From positions 62,001 to 126,000 of the forward strand of contig CAXBBL010000010.1 of assembly GCA_963974215.1 (NCBI GenBank): DNA of 64,000 nt, written 5' to 3'. Positions 52,047 through 60,195 of the stretch are shown here, piece after piece. A program made the position numbers and the translations under genes. Position 1 is the first letter of the stretch, and each line of letters starts with the position of its first letter. This DNA comes from Croceimicrobium sp963974215 (GTDB lineage: Bacteria > Bacteroidota > Bacteroidia > Flavobacteriales > Schleiferiaceae). Below the pieces are notes generated by a model, which saw only the letters and a program-made list of their open reading frames with translations, did not search any database and was not told the origin of the DNA.

Positions 52047-53618
52047 TTGACCACATTTAAATCACTAGGTTTATCAGAACCTATCCTAAAAGCCTTAACC
52101 GATTTAGGATTTGAAGAACCTAGCGCCATTCAGGCACAAGCCATCCCCGAACTACTAAGTGATTCGCGCGACCTAATTGGTCTGGCGCAAACAGGCACGG
52201 GAAAAACGGCCGCATTTGGCCTTCCTCTTTTAGAAAGAGTTGACTCAGAGTATCCACATACGCAAGCATTAATTTTAGCACCAACGCGTGAATTAGGCCA
52301 GCAAATTGCCGGGCAATTAGAACTTTTTGGAAAATACCAGCCAAAAATCAACATGCTTGCTGTTTACGGAGGCGCTCCTATTAGTAACCAAATGAGAGCT
52401 TTACGCGACAAGCCTCAGCATGTGATCATCGCCACTCCTGGTAGATTGATCGACTTGATAAACCGTCGTGCGATAGACTTGAAGTTTTTGGAGCTTCTTG
52501 TCTTAGACGAAGCAGATGAAATGCTTAACATGGGCTTTAAAGAAGCCTTAGATGAAATCTTAACTTATACTCCAAAAGAAAAAATGACTTGGCTTTTCTC
52601 GGCAACCATGCCTTATGAAATCCAGTCTATGGTTAACTCTTACATGGATAACCCGATCAAAATATCGGTTGATACCGCGCAAAGAGTTAATATAAATATC
52701 GAACACCAATTTGTTAGTGTAAATCACCGTCAGAAAACAGAAGCCCTGAAACGCTTCATTGATCTTAGTCCAGAACTAAGAGCGGTAGTTTTCTGTCGTA
52801 CCAAAATAGACACCCAAGGCCTAGCCGAAAGTCTTATGGAAGAGGGCTACCAAGCCGATTCTCTACATGGTGACTTATCACAAGCGCAGCGCGATAGAGT
52901 AATGAAACGCTTTAAGAGCAATCAATTACCTATTCTAATAGCGACGGATGTTGCAGCAAGAGGTATTGACGTTAACGACCTTACCCACGTATTCCATTTT
53001 GCCTTACCCGACGATGCTGCCTATTACACACACCGTTCGGGACGTACGGCTAGGGCAGGAAAAAAAGGGATTTCCCTAGTATTCAACGGCCCTAACGACA
53101 TGTATCGCTTGCACCGTTTGGAGAAACAATTGGGCATTAACTTCGAAAAAGTTGATATTCCAGCGGCAGAAGACATTGCGAAAATTCGCATCGAAAACTG
53201 GGCACAAGATATTCTTGCGCAACCGATGAAAAAGAGAATACCACAAGAAGTTTTAGAAAATGTAGAACTTTTATGGGCAAATCTTTCTAAGGAAGAAATT
53301 ATCGCGAAGATTCTAGGAAAAGAACTTGAAAAGCTAAACCTTAGAGGAGGCGAAGATCTAAATGCTAAAATGAGTACCGGTCGCGGCGGCAGAAGCGGCG
53401 GTGGCGGTGGCGAGAGAAGACGCAGCGGTGGCGGCGGTCGCTCTGGTGGGTTTAGAGGAGATAGAGATGGTGGTGGTCGCTCTGGTGGTGGTCGCTCTGG
53501 CGGATATCGCGGAGACAGAGACGGCGGCGGCGATGGACCATCCTTTAAAGGCAAGAAAAAGCCGTATAGCGGTGGCGGTTCAAGCCGACCAAGCTCTAAA
53601 AAAAGAGGTCGCTCTTAA
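52047..53618 (+). CDS. DEAD-box RNA helicase with RGG-rich tail
   Basis: 523 residues. The start is TTG (52047): an in-frame stop lies 19 bases upstream, and residues from this codon (TTFKSLGLSEPILKAL) are the conserved Q-motif start of the family. Motifs: Q (GFEEPSAIQAQAIP), I (AQTGTGKT), Ia (PTRELGQQI), II (VLDEADEML), III (SATMP), V (ATDVAARGIDV) and VI (HRSGRTARAG). The tail from ~residue 445 is a low-complexity RGG/GRSGG region ending in a basic cluster (SKKRGRS), as in cold-adaptation and ribosome-biogenesis helicases of the CsdA/RhlE group. The exact subtype is not assignable. Confidence 0.92.
   Translation: MTTFKSLGLSEPILKALTDLGFEEPSAIQAQAIPELLSDSRDLIGLAQTGTGKTAAFGLPLLERVDSEYPHTQALILAPTRELGQQIAGQLELFGKYQPKINMLAVYGGAPISNQMRALRDKPQHVIIATPGRLIDLINRRAIDLKFLELLVLDEADEMLNMGFKEALDEILTYTPKEKMTWLFSATMPYEIQSMVNSYMDNPIKISVDTAQRVNINIEHQFVSVNHRQKTEALKRFIDLSPELRAVVFCRTKIDTQGLAESLMEEGYQADSLHGDLSQAQRDRVMKRFKSNQLPILIATDVAARGIDVNDLTHVFHFALPDDAAYYTHRSGRTARAGKKGISLVFNGPNDMYRLHRLEKQLGINFEKVDIPAAEDIAKIRIENWAQDILAQPMKKRIPQEVLENVELLWANLSKEEIIAKILGKELEKLNLRGGEDLNAKMSTGRGGRSGGGGGERRRSGGGGRSGGFRGDRDGGGRSGGGRSGGYRGDRDGGGDGPSFKGKKKPYSGGGSSRPSSKKRGRS
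53383..53600 (+). repeat. GGN-rich repeat encoding the RGG tail
   Basis: In-frame imperfect repeats of GGTCGCTCTGGTGG and a duplicated unit reading GFRGDRDGGGRSGG / GYRGDRDGGG. Much more GC-rich than its surroundings and prone to length change in multiples of three. Confidence 0.7.
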
Positions 53619-53640
53619 ACTCCAAATAAAAAGCAATTAC

Positions 53641-53674
53641 AAGCTGATCTAAAGAAATTTAGGTCAGCTTTTTT
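53641..53674. terminator. bidirectional terminator between helicase and aroA
   Basis: AAGCTGA-T-CTAAA pairs with TTTAG-G-TCAGCTT, followed by a T run on the plus strand. It overlaps the last codons of aroA (stop at 53659-53661), so it serves mainly the helicase gene. Confidence 0.8.
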
Positions 53675-54900
53675 ATTTCAAAACCTGCTTCAATTAAGTC
53701 CTCCCAAAAATTGGGATAGCTTTTCTTTACCACATCAGGGTCTTCGATCACAATAGAATTAATTAAGGCTAAAGGCGCTAAAGCCATGGCCATGCGATGA
53801 TCTTTGTAACTGGCAAACACCGGCTCATCCCAATCACCGCAGCCTTTAAGCAGTTTGAAGTAATCCGCTCCAATCTCTACCTCTGCGCCTATTTTAGCCA
53901 ACTCGTTTTGCAAAGCGGCTAAACGATCCGTTTCCTTAATTCTTAAAGTTTGCAAACCCCAAATGTGCGCTTCCTTTAATACCGCGGCCGCAGCCACAGC
54001 TAAGCTTTGCGCTAGATCGGGACTCTGAACTAAGTTCATTTTCAAACTGCCGCCTATGGCCTCGGATTTAGACAGTCGAAAACCCGGACCAATAAAATGC
54101 GCATCTACGCCCAGTGGAGCAAAGAGATTGGCCACCACTGAATCACCCTGCAGACTAAACTGCCGAAAACCAGGCAAGTATACTTCCGCCTTGCGCGCTA
54201 AGAGTGTTATTAAAAACCAGTAGCTAGCCGAGGACCAATCGGGCTCGACTTTAAAAATGGGTTCTAAAGGCTGCGAATGCTCTAGGGGTTTTACCTTAAT
54301 CTCATCGCCTAAAACAATAACCCGCAAACCCAAACGACGCATAATATTTGCCGTAAGGTGAATGTATGGCGCAGAAACGGAAAACCCCTTCAATCGCAGA
54401 ATTAAGTCTCCGGACAGGGCGGGCGCTATCATCATCAAGGCACTGATAAACTGACTACTAATTCGACCATCAATCTCGTATTCGCCCCCCTTCAAGTTCG
54501 CCCCTTTTATTTTTAAAGGAGGAAAACCTTCGTCTTGCAAATATTCAATATCAGAACCCATCTGCCGTAGAGCAGAAACCAAGAGTCCAATTGGCCTCTG
54601 CCGCATCCGTGCACTGCCATCTAGAATCCAAGTCCCCTTTTTTTGCACCGCTAAAAAAGCACACAGAAAACGCATAGCCGTTCCCGCATCTTCTACATTC
54701 AGTTCGGTTCTTGTGCGGAAATTGGCCAAACAACTTTGTAAAACCTCGCTATCATTACTGCTGGAAGCGCCAGAAATTTCGAGCTCAGGAAAATAAAGTT
54801 CCTTTAAAATTAGAGCACGATTAGTTTCGCTTTTACTGCCCGGAATGGCGGGGCGCGCGCGAATTACCTTACTAGGATGGCTAATCTCAATCCGCTTCAT
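53659..54900 (-). CDS. aroA: 3-phosphoshikimate 1-carboxyvinyltransferase (EPSP synthase)
   Basis: 413 residues. It joins shikimate 3-phosphate and PEP to EPSP. Visible: PGSKSETNRALIL (substrate-binding Lys and Ser), NVEDAGTAMRFL (the NxGTAxR block with a Glu-Asp in place of Gly-Asn), DGSARMRQRPI, DGRISSQFISALMM, RIKETDRLAAL and YKDHRMAMALAPLA. The GTAMRFL variant places Ala-Gly-Thr-Ala where class I enzymes have GNAGTAMRP: the region is conserved but slightly degenerate, as in other Bacteroidota. It overlaps aroB by 14 bases. Confidence 0.95.
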   Translation of the reverse strand: MKRIEISHPSKVIRARPAIPGSKSETNRALILKELYFPELEISGASSSNDSEVLQSCLANFRTRTELNVEDAGTAMRFLCAFLAVQKKGTWILDGSARMRQRPIGLLVSALRQMGSDIEYLQDEGFPPLKIKGANLKGGEYEIDGRISSQFISALMMIAPALSGDLILRLKGFSVSAPYIHLTANIMRRLGLRVIVLGDEIKVKPLEHSQPLEPIFKVEPDWSSASYWFLITLLARKAEVYLPGFRQFSLQGDSVVANLFAPLGVDAHFIGPGFRLSKSEAIGGSLKMNLVQSPDLAQSLAVAAAAVLKEAHIWGLQTLRIKETDRLAALQNELAKIGAEVEIGADYFKLLKGCGDWDEPVFASYKDHRMAMALAPLALINSIVIEDPDVVKKSYPNFWEDLIEAGFEIKKLT

Positions 54901-55930
54901 TCACTAAATTTTTGTAGCTCTCCCAAATGCTTTCGAATTCGACCTCGCAATTATAAACCGCTTCGCCCATGCTTTTTAAAAGGACCATATTAATGCTATT
55001 GCTGCGGTTCTTTTTATCGCCTGAAACCAGTTTAAAAATGGCATCTCTATCTAAGTCGAAACTGGGCCAAGAATAGGCCTCCCCTAGAAAGTGCTGTAAT
55101 TTTTTCGCTTCCGCAGATGCGAAACCTGCTTCTTTCACAGAAATATCTAAAGCCACTATCATACCCAAAGCAACGCAATGGCCATGGCTAAGGGGCGCTT
55201 CTTGCAGGTGGCTATAACTTTCTAAAGCGTGACCAAAAGTGTGGCCGAAGTTTAATATTTTTCGTTCACCCAATTCACGGGGATCGTTTTTCACTATTTT
55301 TTCCTTAATAGCAACACTAGCTTTAATATGCGCTAAAGTGGGTAAGGGACGCGTTCTATCTAAATCCTGAATTTCCTGGAAATGTTGAGGCGAAGCAATA
55401 AAGCCATGTTTAAGCATCTCGGCCCAGCCTGACAATAACTCTTGGTCGCTTAGAGTTTCCAAAAATTCGGGGACGATGCCAATCAATTGCGCATCTGCGA
55501 AAGCACCAATACGATTTTTAAAGGGCCCAAAATTAATACCTGTTTTGGCGCCTACCGAGGCATCTACCATAGCCAATAAGGAAGTCGGGAAATTAACAAA
55601 GGCAATACCACGCATATAGGTGGCCGCCATAAAACCACCCAAGTCACTTATAACGCCACCACCTAAGTTAAGAATTAAGGAATGACGATCGGCCTCTAGT
55701 TCCGAAAGGGAATGCCACAGTTGTTCTAAAACAGATAAGGATTTAGACTCCTCACCTGCCTCGATTTCTAAAATTTCGAGTGGTGGTAAATTGGGGAAAT
55801 GCTGTAAAAAGGAAGGAAGGCAATCCTCATGGGTATTCTCATCACAAAGAATAAAGAGTTTAGAATAATTCCCCCTTTGCAAAAGCGTATCAAATTTGCT
55901 TAAAGCCTTAGTACCAAAGTATAGTGCCAT
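54887..55930 (-). CDS. aroB: 3-dehydroquinate synthase
   Basis: 347 residues. NAD-dependent, metal-binding conversion of DAHP to 3-dehydroquinate, the second shikimate step. Motifs: LNLGGGVISDLGGFMAATYMRGIAFVNFPTSLLAMVDASVGAKTGINFGPFKN (NAD and substrate site), GWAEMLKHGF (metal Glu), NFGHTFGHALE and SHGHCVALGM (metal His residues). With aroA it feeds chorismate to pabB and other aromatic pathways. Overlaps aroA by 14 bases. Upstream is a 212 bp gap to the divergent proline dehydrogenase gene with no other gene seen. Confidence 0.96.
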   Translation of the reverse strand: MALYFGTKALSKFDTLLQRGNYSKLFILCDENTHEDCLPSFLQHFPNLPPLEILEIEAGEESKSLSVLEQLWHSLSELEADRHSLILNLGGGVISDLGGFMAATYMRGIAFVNFPTSLLAMVDASVGAKTGINFGPFKNRIGAFADAQLIGIVPEFLETLSDQELLSGWAEMLKHGFIASPQHFQEIQDLDRTRPLPTLAHIKASVAIKEKIVKNDPRELGERKILNFGHTFGHALESYSHLQEAPLSHGHCVALGMIVALDISVKEAGFASAEAKKLQHFLGEAYSWPSFDLDRDAIFKLVSGDKKNRSNSINMVLLKSMGEAVYNCEVEFESIWESYKNLVNEAD

Positions 55931-56142
55931 TCCTAAAATTTACGGTTCAAACTGCCTCTGCACAAAGGTACAATCTACGAACTAGGAAGGAATAGATAAA
56001 GATTATTGATGCTTGTAAAATTGCTTTAGGCATAGATGATTTTTGTGCTTAGCTTCGTATTTTGATAGTCAAGGCTGCTTTACGAATCAACCTTCTTACT
56101 ATCAATGATTTACCAATAAACACCTCTCAAAAACGCATTAAA

Positions 56143-57309
56143 ATGGTAGATTTTAATAATACAAAAACCGCTTTCATTCTTAAATCGGATGCACAGCTTC
56201 GTAAAGCATACTGGCTCTTTAAATTAGTAGCCAATAAAAGCTTAGTCGGTTTAGGTAAGAATGCTTCCAGCTTGGCCATAAAATTAGGTCTTCCTATTCG
56301 CACGATTGTAAAACAAACGGTTTATGATCAATTTGTTGGTGGTGAAAGTATAGAAGAATGTGAACCCATCATCAATAAGCTGCAAGATTATAATGTATTT
56401 GCCCTGCTCGACTTCGCTGTAGAAGGAAAGGAAACTGATGCCGATTTCGACACTACCAAAGACGAAATTGTACAAACCATAAAGTACGGTGCTAAGCGCG
56501 ATGGAATCCCTTTCGCCGTATTTAAAGTAACGGGCATCGCGGCCTTCCCCCTGCTCGAAAAATATGCGGCCGGTAAAGCCTTTAATGAATTAGAAAGCCG
56601 TGCTTGGACCCGCGCAAAAAACCGCATTGAGGAAATCTGCTATACCGCCCACAAGTTTGGCATGTGTATAATGATTGATGCGGAAGAAAGTTGGATTCAA
56701 AAAGCAATTGATGAAATGGCTTTAGAAATGATGCAGCGCTTTAACAAAGAAGACATTGTGGTGGTTAACACCCTGCAAATGTACCGTGTTGATCGCCTCG
56801 ATTTCTTGAAGGAGAGCTACCAACTTGCTCAAGACAAGCAGTTTAAACTTGGGGCAAAATTGGTGCGCGGCGCGTATATGGAAAAGGAAAGACAAAGAGC
56901 CAAGGAATTGAAATACCCCGATCCTATTCATGCCAACAAAGATGGTAGCGATAAAAGCTACGATGATGGTATCGATTTCGTGCTAAAACATTACGAAGAC
57001 GCATTACTAGTGGCCGGTAGTCACAATGAAGACAGTGCGCGCAAGTTGACGGAAAAAATGGCGGCAATGGGCATCAAAAATAATCACCCGAATGTTTGGT
57101 TTAGCCAACTGTATGGCATGAGTGATAACTTATCCTTCAACCTAGCTGCGGAAGGTTATAATGTGGTGAAATACCTGCCTTTTGGTCCGGTAAACGAAAC
57201 CCTTCCCTACTTGATTAGGAGAGCCGAAGAAAACACTAGCGCAGGCGGACAAAGTACACGTGAGTTAGGTTTAATTCAGCAAGAAATTAAGCGTAGAGGT
57301 TTAGATTAA
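56143..57309 (+). CDS. proline dehydrogenase
   Basis: 388 residues from ATG 56143 (MVDFNNTKTAFILKSDAQLRKAYWLF); a frame open from 56062 adds a tail without family similarity. FAD enzyme oxidising proline to pyrroline-5-carboxylate. Signatures: KLVRGAYMEKERQRAKE (flavin/substrate site), VAGSHNE, and the C-terminal VVKYLPFGPVNETLPYLIRRAEENTSA with the paired Arg that bind proline carboxylate. It is a stand-alone ProDH rather than a PutA fusion; the P5C dehydrogenase is not in the window. Its stop overlaps the next gene on the other strand by 4 bases. Confidence 0.94.
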   Translation: MVDFNNTKTAFILKSDAQLRKAYWLFKLVANKSLVGLGKNASSLAIKLGLPIRTIVKQTVYDQFVGGESIEECEPIINKLQDYNVFALLDFAVEGKETDADFDTTKDEIVQTIKYGAKRDGIPFAVFKVTGIAAFPLLEKYAAGKAFNELESRAWTRAKNRIEEICYTAHKFGMCIMIDAEESWIQKAIDEMALEMMQRFNKEDIVVVNTLQMYRVDRLDFLKESYQLAQDKQFKLGAKLVRGAYMEKERQRAKELKYPDPIHANKDGSDKSYDDGIDFVLKHYEDALLVAGSHNEDSARKLTEKMAAMGIKNNHPNVWFSQLYGMSDNLSFNLAAEGYNVVKYLPFGPVNETLPYLIRRAEENTSAGGQSTRELGLIQQEIKRRGLD

Positions 57310-57671
57310 AGCTCTGAAACACCCATTAAGGTTGCGGAAGAATCGCAGTTTTCGATTGCAAATATTTTGCTTTTGTCTTCCAGCTCGAGCTGATAAACAT
57401 TGCAGTCGTTTTCATTTATAGTACTAGCGCTAAAATTAACTTTAGCATAGTCTAAAGCGTAAGATAAACCGCTCGTATCCAATCCGGAGTGATCTATTTT
57501 CTCCTGCACATCTACCGAAAGGACTAAATCCTTTTTGCGTAAATCCGATAAAACTCTATCGTTGGGAAAGTAACTGCATTCTATATCGCGATCACCAAAA
57601 ATGAAATAAACCATAAGTACTCCTAGGCCCATGCCGATAAAGTAGTACAGAAATTTTCTCCAAAGCTGCAT
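57306..57671 (-). CDS. small membrane-anchored protein, DUF4258-like
   Basis: 121 residues. One N-terminal helix (FLYYFIGMGLGVLMVYFIFG), then a soluble domain of ~90 residues with three cysteines (DIECSYFPNDRVLSDLRKK; NENDCNVYQLE; IENCDSS). The layout matches small conserved flavobacterial proteins often annotated as DUF4258; that label is from memory. No function can be given. Convergent with proline dehydrogenase (4-base overlap). Confidence 0.65.
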   Translation of the reverse strand: MQLWRKFLYYFIGMGLGVLMVYFIFGDRDIECSYFPNDRVLSDLRKKDLVLSVDVQEKIDHSGLDTSGLSYALDYAKVNFSASTINENDCNVYQLELEDKSKIFAIENCDSSATLMGVSEL

Positions 57672-57748
57672 AAGTTGTATTCAAAGGTGACAAAGGTAGA
57701 GAGTGAGCGATTAATTTTAGTTAATTCGTAGACTATTTAATCAGGGAT

Positions 57749-58504
57749 ATGGAATTAGCAAAATTGGACGCTGGAGATGAGCATTATAAAGCTTACGTTG
57801 GACCACCTCTAAAATACGATTTGCTGGGCGCCTTGCAGTTCACTTTACTTTGTGCCGCAGGCCTACGATCAAATCATAAAATTTGTGATATCGGTTGTGG
57901 TTCGCTCCGAGTAGGAAAAATGCTAATCCCCTATTTAAACCCTGGTAACTACTATGGCATTGAGCCCAATCAGTGGCTTATTGATGAAGCTATAAAGGAA
58001 GAAATTGGTGCTGACATAATGCGCATTAAGAAGCCGCAGTTTCTTAATGATAGCGATTTTAAAGTAGGTGGATTTAATCAACGCTTTGACTTTTGCATTG
58101 CTCAAAGCATTTTCTCCCACAGCAGTATGAGTCAAGTAGATCAATGCCTCTCTGAAGTCGCCCAAAGCTTGGCCACTGACGGATTATTTTTAGCCACCTT
58201 TATTTGGGGCAAAAACGACTACCAAGGCGAGGAATGGGTTTACCCAGGCTGCGTAGAATTCAAAGCTAGCAGCATAAAAGAATTAGCTTGGGAAAAATAC
58301 GGATTGAAGATGCAGCGTACTAATTGGCCCCATCCCAATGGACAAAATTGGGTGCTTTTTCACTTTCCAGGCAATGAAAAGAAAGCTGAAAAAATAGCAC
58401 AGTTTAATCTCAGTCAATATGATTCTGACACCGAGAATTCCAAAGCCAATGACTCCTTAAAGGGAAAGGTGATTTCTAAACTTACGCGTGCTTTAAAAAA
58501 GTAA
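57749..58504 (+). CDS. class I SAM-dependent methyltransferase
   Basis: 251 residues. The SAM-binding motif I is KICDIGCGSLRVGKMLIPYLNPGNYYGIEPN; motif II/III regions are FDFCIAQSIFSHSSMSQVDQCLSEVAQSLATDGLFLATF. Methyl acceptor unknown. The C-terminal ~40 residues (SQYDSDTENSKANDSLKGKVISKLTRALKK) are charged and poorly conserved-looking. Convergent with alanine dehydrogenase, overlapping it by 12 bases. Confidence 0.85.
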   Translation: MELAKLDAGDEHYKAYVGPPLKYDLLGALQFTLLCAAGLRSNHKICDIGCGSLRVGKMLIPYLNPGNYYGIEPNQWLIDEAIKEEIGADIMRIKKPQFLNDSDFKVGGFNQRFDFCIAQSIFSHSSMSQVDQCLSEVAQSLATDGLFLATFIWGKNDYQGEEWVYPGCVEFKASSIKELAWEKYGLKMQRTNWPHPNGQNWVLFHFPGNEKKAEKIAQFNLSQYDSDTENSKANDSLKGKVISKLTRALKK

Positions 58505-59698
58505 ATCTCCCTCAGTATAAGGAAGGTCAAACCATTCGCCAATGGGCTTATTGGTTAAATTACCTTTATAGAGATACAGTCCCTGACGCACATTTTTATT
58601 GAGATATAAAAGTTCGTCGATGCCCCCTTTTTCGGCAATATTTAAAAGGACGGGAGCCAAAATATTAGAAATCGAAAAGGAAGCAGTTCGGCTTACGCGA
58701 GATGCGATATTTGGAACACAATAATGAATCACATCATATTTGCGGAATACTGGCTGATCGTGACTCGTTAGTTCGGAGCTTTCTACACAACCACCTTGAT
58801 CAATACTAACATCTACAATTACACTACCCGCTTTCATATTGCGCACCATATCATCGGTTACAACGCAAGGGGTGCGACCACTATCTGAGCGAATCGCGCC
58901 AATAGCAACATCGCAGCGCATTAATGCCTTCTCCAAAATTTTAGGCTGAATTACACAGGTGTAAATAGGCATATTATTTAGCATGCTTTGCAGGCGGCGT
59001 AATTTGGTTAATGATTTATCAAAAACCTTAACGCTCGCCCCTAAACCGAGGGCTGTTCTAGCGGCAAAAGTGCCTACCGTACCAGCGCCAATAATTACCA
59101 CTTCTGTGGGCGGAACTCCAGAAACGCCTCCTAGCATATAACCTTTACCATCGTTGGCATTACTCAGATATTCGGCGGCAATTAGAATGGAAGTACTACC
59201 TGCAATTTCACTCATGCTGCGCACTATCGGAATAGTACCTTCATCATCTTGCATGTTTTCGAAGCTCAGCGCGGTCACCCCCTTCTTCATCATTTTCTGG
59301 AAGTATTCCTTCTTTTGTGTTTTGAGCTGCAAAGCCGAAATCAGCGTTTGATTCTGCTTCATTAAATCGATTTCAGCCAAGGATGGCGGCTCAATTTTTA
59401 ATATCATATCTGCCTCAAAGGCTTCCTTGTGTGAGTACACAATTTTCGCTCCTGCTTCTGAGTAATCACTATCGCTATAATGAGCACTTTCTCCGGCACC
59501 TGTTTCTACAATTAATTCATGTCCATTTTCCACCAAAAGCTGCACCGCATCAGGCGTTAAAGCCACCCTTTTCTCCTGCATACAGGTCTCGTTGGGAATG
59601 GCAATTTGCAGTTGTTGTCTCGATTTCTGAACCTCCAAAACCTCCTCTTGAGGCATGAGTTCTGCCGATGAAAAACTTAAAAACTCAGGCTTAGACAT
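58493..59698 (-). CDS. ald: alanine dehydrogenase
   Basis: 401 residues. NAD-dependent interconversion of alanine and pyruvate plus ammonia; related to the transhydrogenase alpha subunit. N-terminal substrate domain: IAIPNETCMQEKRVALTPDAVQLLVENGHELIVETGAGESAHYSDSDY. NAD fold: VVIIGAGTVGTFAARTALGLGASVKVFD. C-terminal: VDVSIDQGGCVESS and HYCVPNIASRVSRTAS. The N-terminus is ~30 residues longer than in the Bacillus enzyme, as in other Bacteroidota. Overlaps tsaE by 8 bases. Confidence 0.92.
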   Translation of the reverse strand: MSKPEFLSFSSAELMPQEEVLEVQKSRQQLQIAIPNETCMQEKRVALTPDAVQLLVENGHELIVETGAGESAHYSDSDYSEAGAKIVYSHKEAFEADMILKIEPPSLAEIDLMKQNQTLISALQLKTQKKEYFQKMMKKGVTALSFENMQDDEGTIPIVRSMSEIAGSTSILIAAEYLSNANDGKGYMLGGVSGVPPTEVVIIGAGTVGTFAARTALGLGASVKVFDKSLTKLRRLQSMLNNMPIYTCVIQPKILEKALMRCDVAIGAIRSDSGRTPCVVTDDMVRNMKAGSVIVDVSIDQGGCVESSELTSHDQPVFRKYDVIHYCVPNIASRVSRTASFSISNILAPVLLNIAEKGGIDELLYLNKNVRQGLYLYKGNLTNKPIGEWFDLPYTEGDLLF

Positions 59699-60122
59699 GC
59701 TGATTTCTTATTTGAATGATTCTTTCAGAATTGGGACCTAGGCTAATACTTAGCTCGGACCATTCTGATGGCAGTAAATTACGAATTTTATCGGGCCACT
59801 CAATCCAACAGCGTGATCCTGAAAAGAAATATTCTTCCAAACCCGCTTGAAAAGCCTCCTCTTCATCTTTTAAGCGGTAACAGTCGAAATGATAAATCGT
59901 CCCTAATTGCCCGTCTGCGTATTCATTTACCAACGAAAAGGTAGGACTAGACAATTCATTAGCATCAACACCAAGGTGTTTACAAATAGCACTAATAAGA
60001 GTAGTCTTACCTGCTCCCATAGAACCATTTACCAAAACAACTGGATAATCAATTGCCTCTAAAATTTTGGGCACCGCTTCTGCCAAAGCGCCCATATCAT
60101 TTGCTTTCAAACAAATTTCCAT
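59691..60122 (-). CDS. tsaE: tRNA threonylcarbamoyladenosine biosynthesis ATPase
   Basis: 143 residues. P-loop protein assisting TsaB/TsaD in making t6A37 of ANN-decoding tRNAs. Walker A is GSMGAGKTT (residues 33-41); LSSPTFSLVNEYADGQLGTIYHFDCYRLKDEEE is the family core with the conserved Asp and Tyr; CWIEWPDKIRNLLP closes the domain. Overlaps ald by 8 bases. Upstream at 60176 lies a repeat-family tip and the 3' end of porX. Confidence 0.95.
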   Translation of the reverse strand: MEICLKANDMGALAEAVPKILEAIDYPVVLVNGSMGAGKTTLISAICKHLGVDANELSSPTFSLVNEYADGQLGTIYHFDCYRLKDEEEAFQAGLEEYFFSGSRCWIEWPDKIRNLLPSEWSELSISLGPNSERIIQIRNQHV

Positions 60123-60175
60123 GGCACAAAAGTAAGCATTGGCATTGGCTCAAAAAGCGAATTTAGTCTTAGAAC

Positions 60176-60195
60176 GTGAGTTCGACCTAAAATTA
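60176..60195. repeat. terminal-repeat remnant of the MITE-like family
   Basis: GTGAGTTCGACCTAAAATTA matches the right end of copy 2 (read on the other strand) at all but the first one or two positions. The last three bases form the porX stop codon on the minus strand. No second end is seen. Confidence 0.55.

Noticed and set aside
53024..53554. 176-codon minus-strand frame opposite the helicase tail
   Set aside because: It is almost all Pro, Ser and Arg, the mirror image of the Gly-Arg repeat; a shadow frame.
53383..53600. CRISPR-like or tandem array in the GGN-rich stretch
   Set aside because: The repetition is in frame with the helicase and encodes an RGG tail; no constant repeat with variable spacers.
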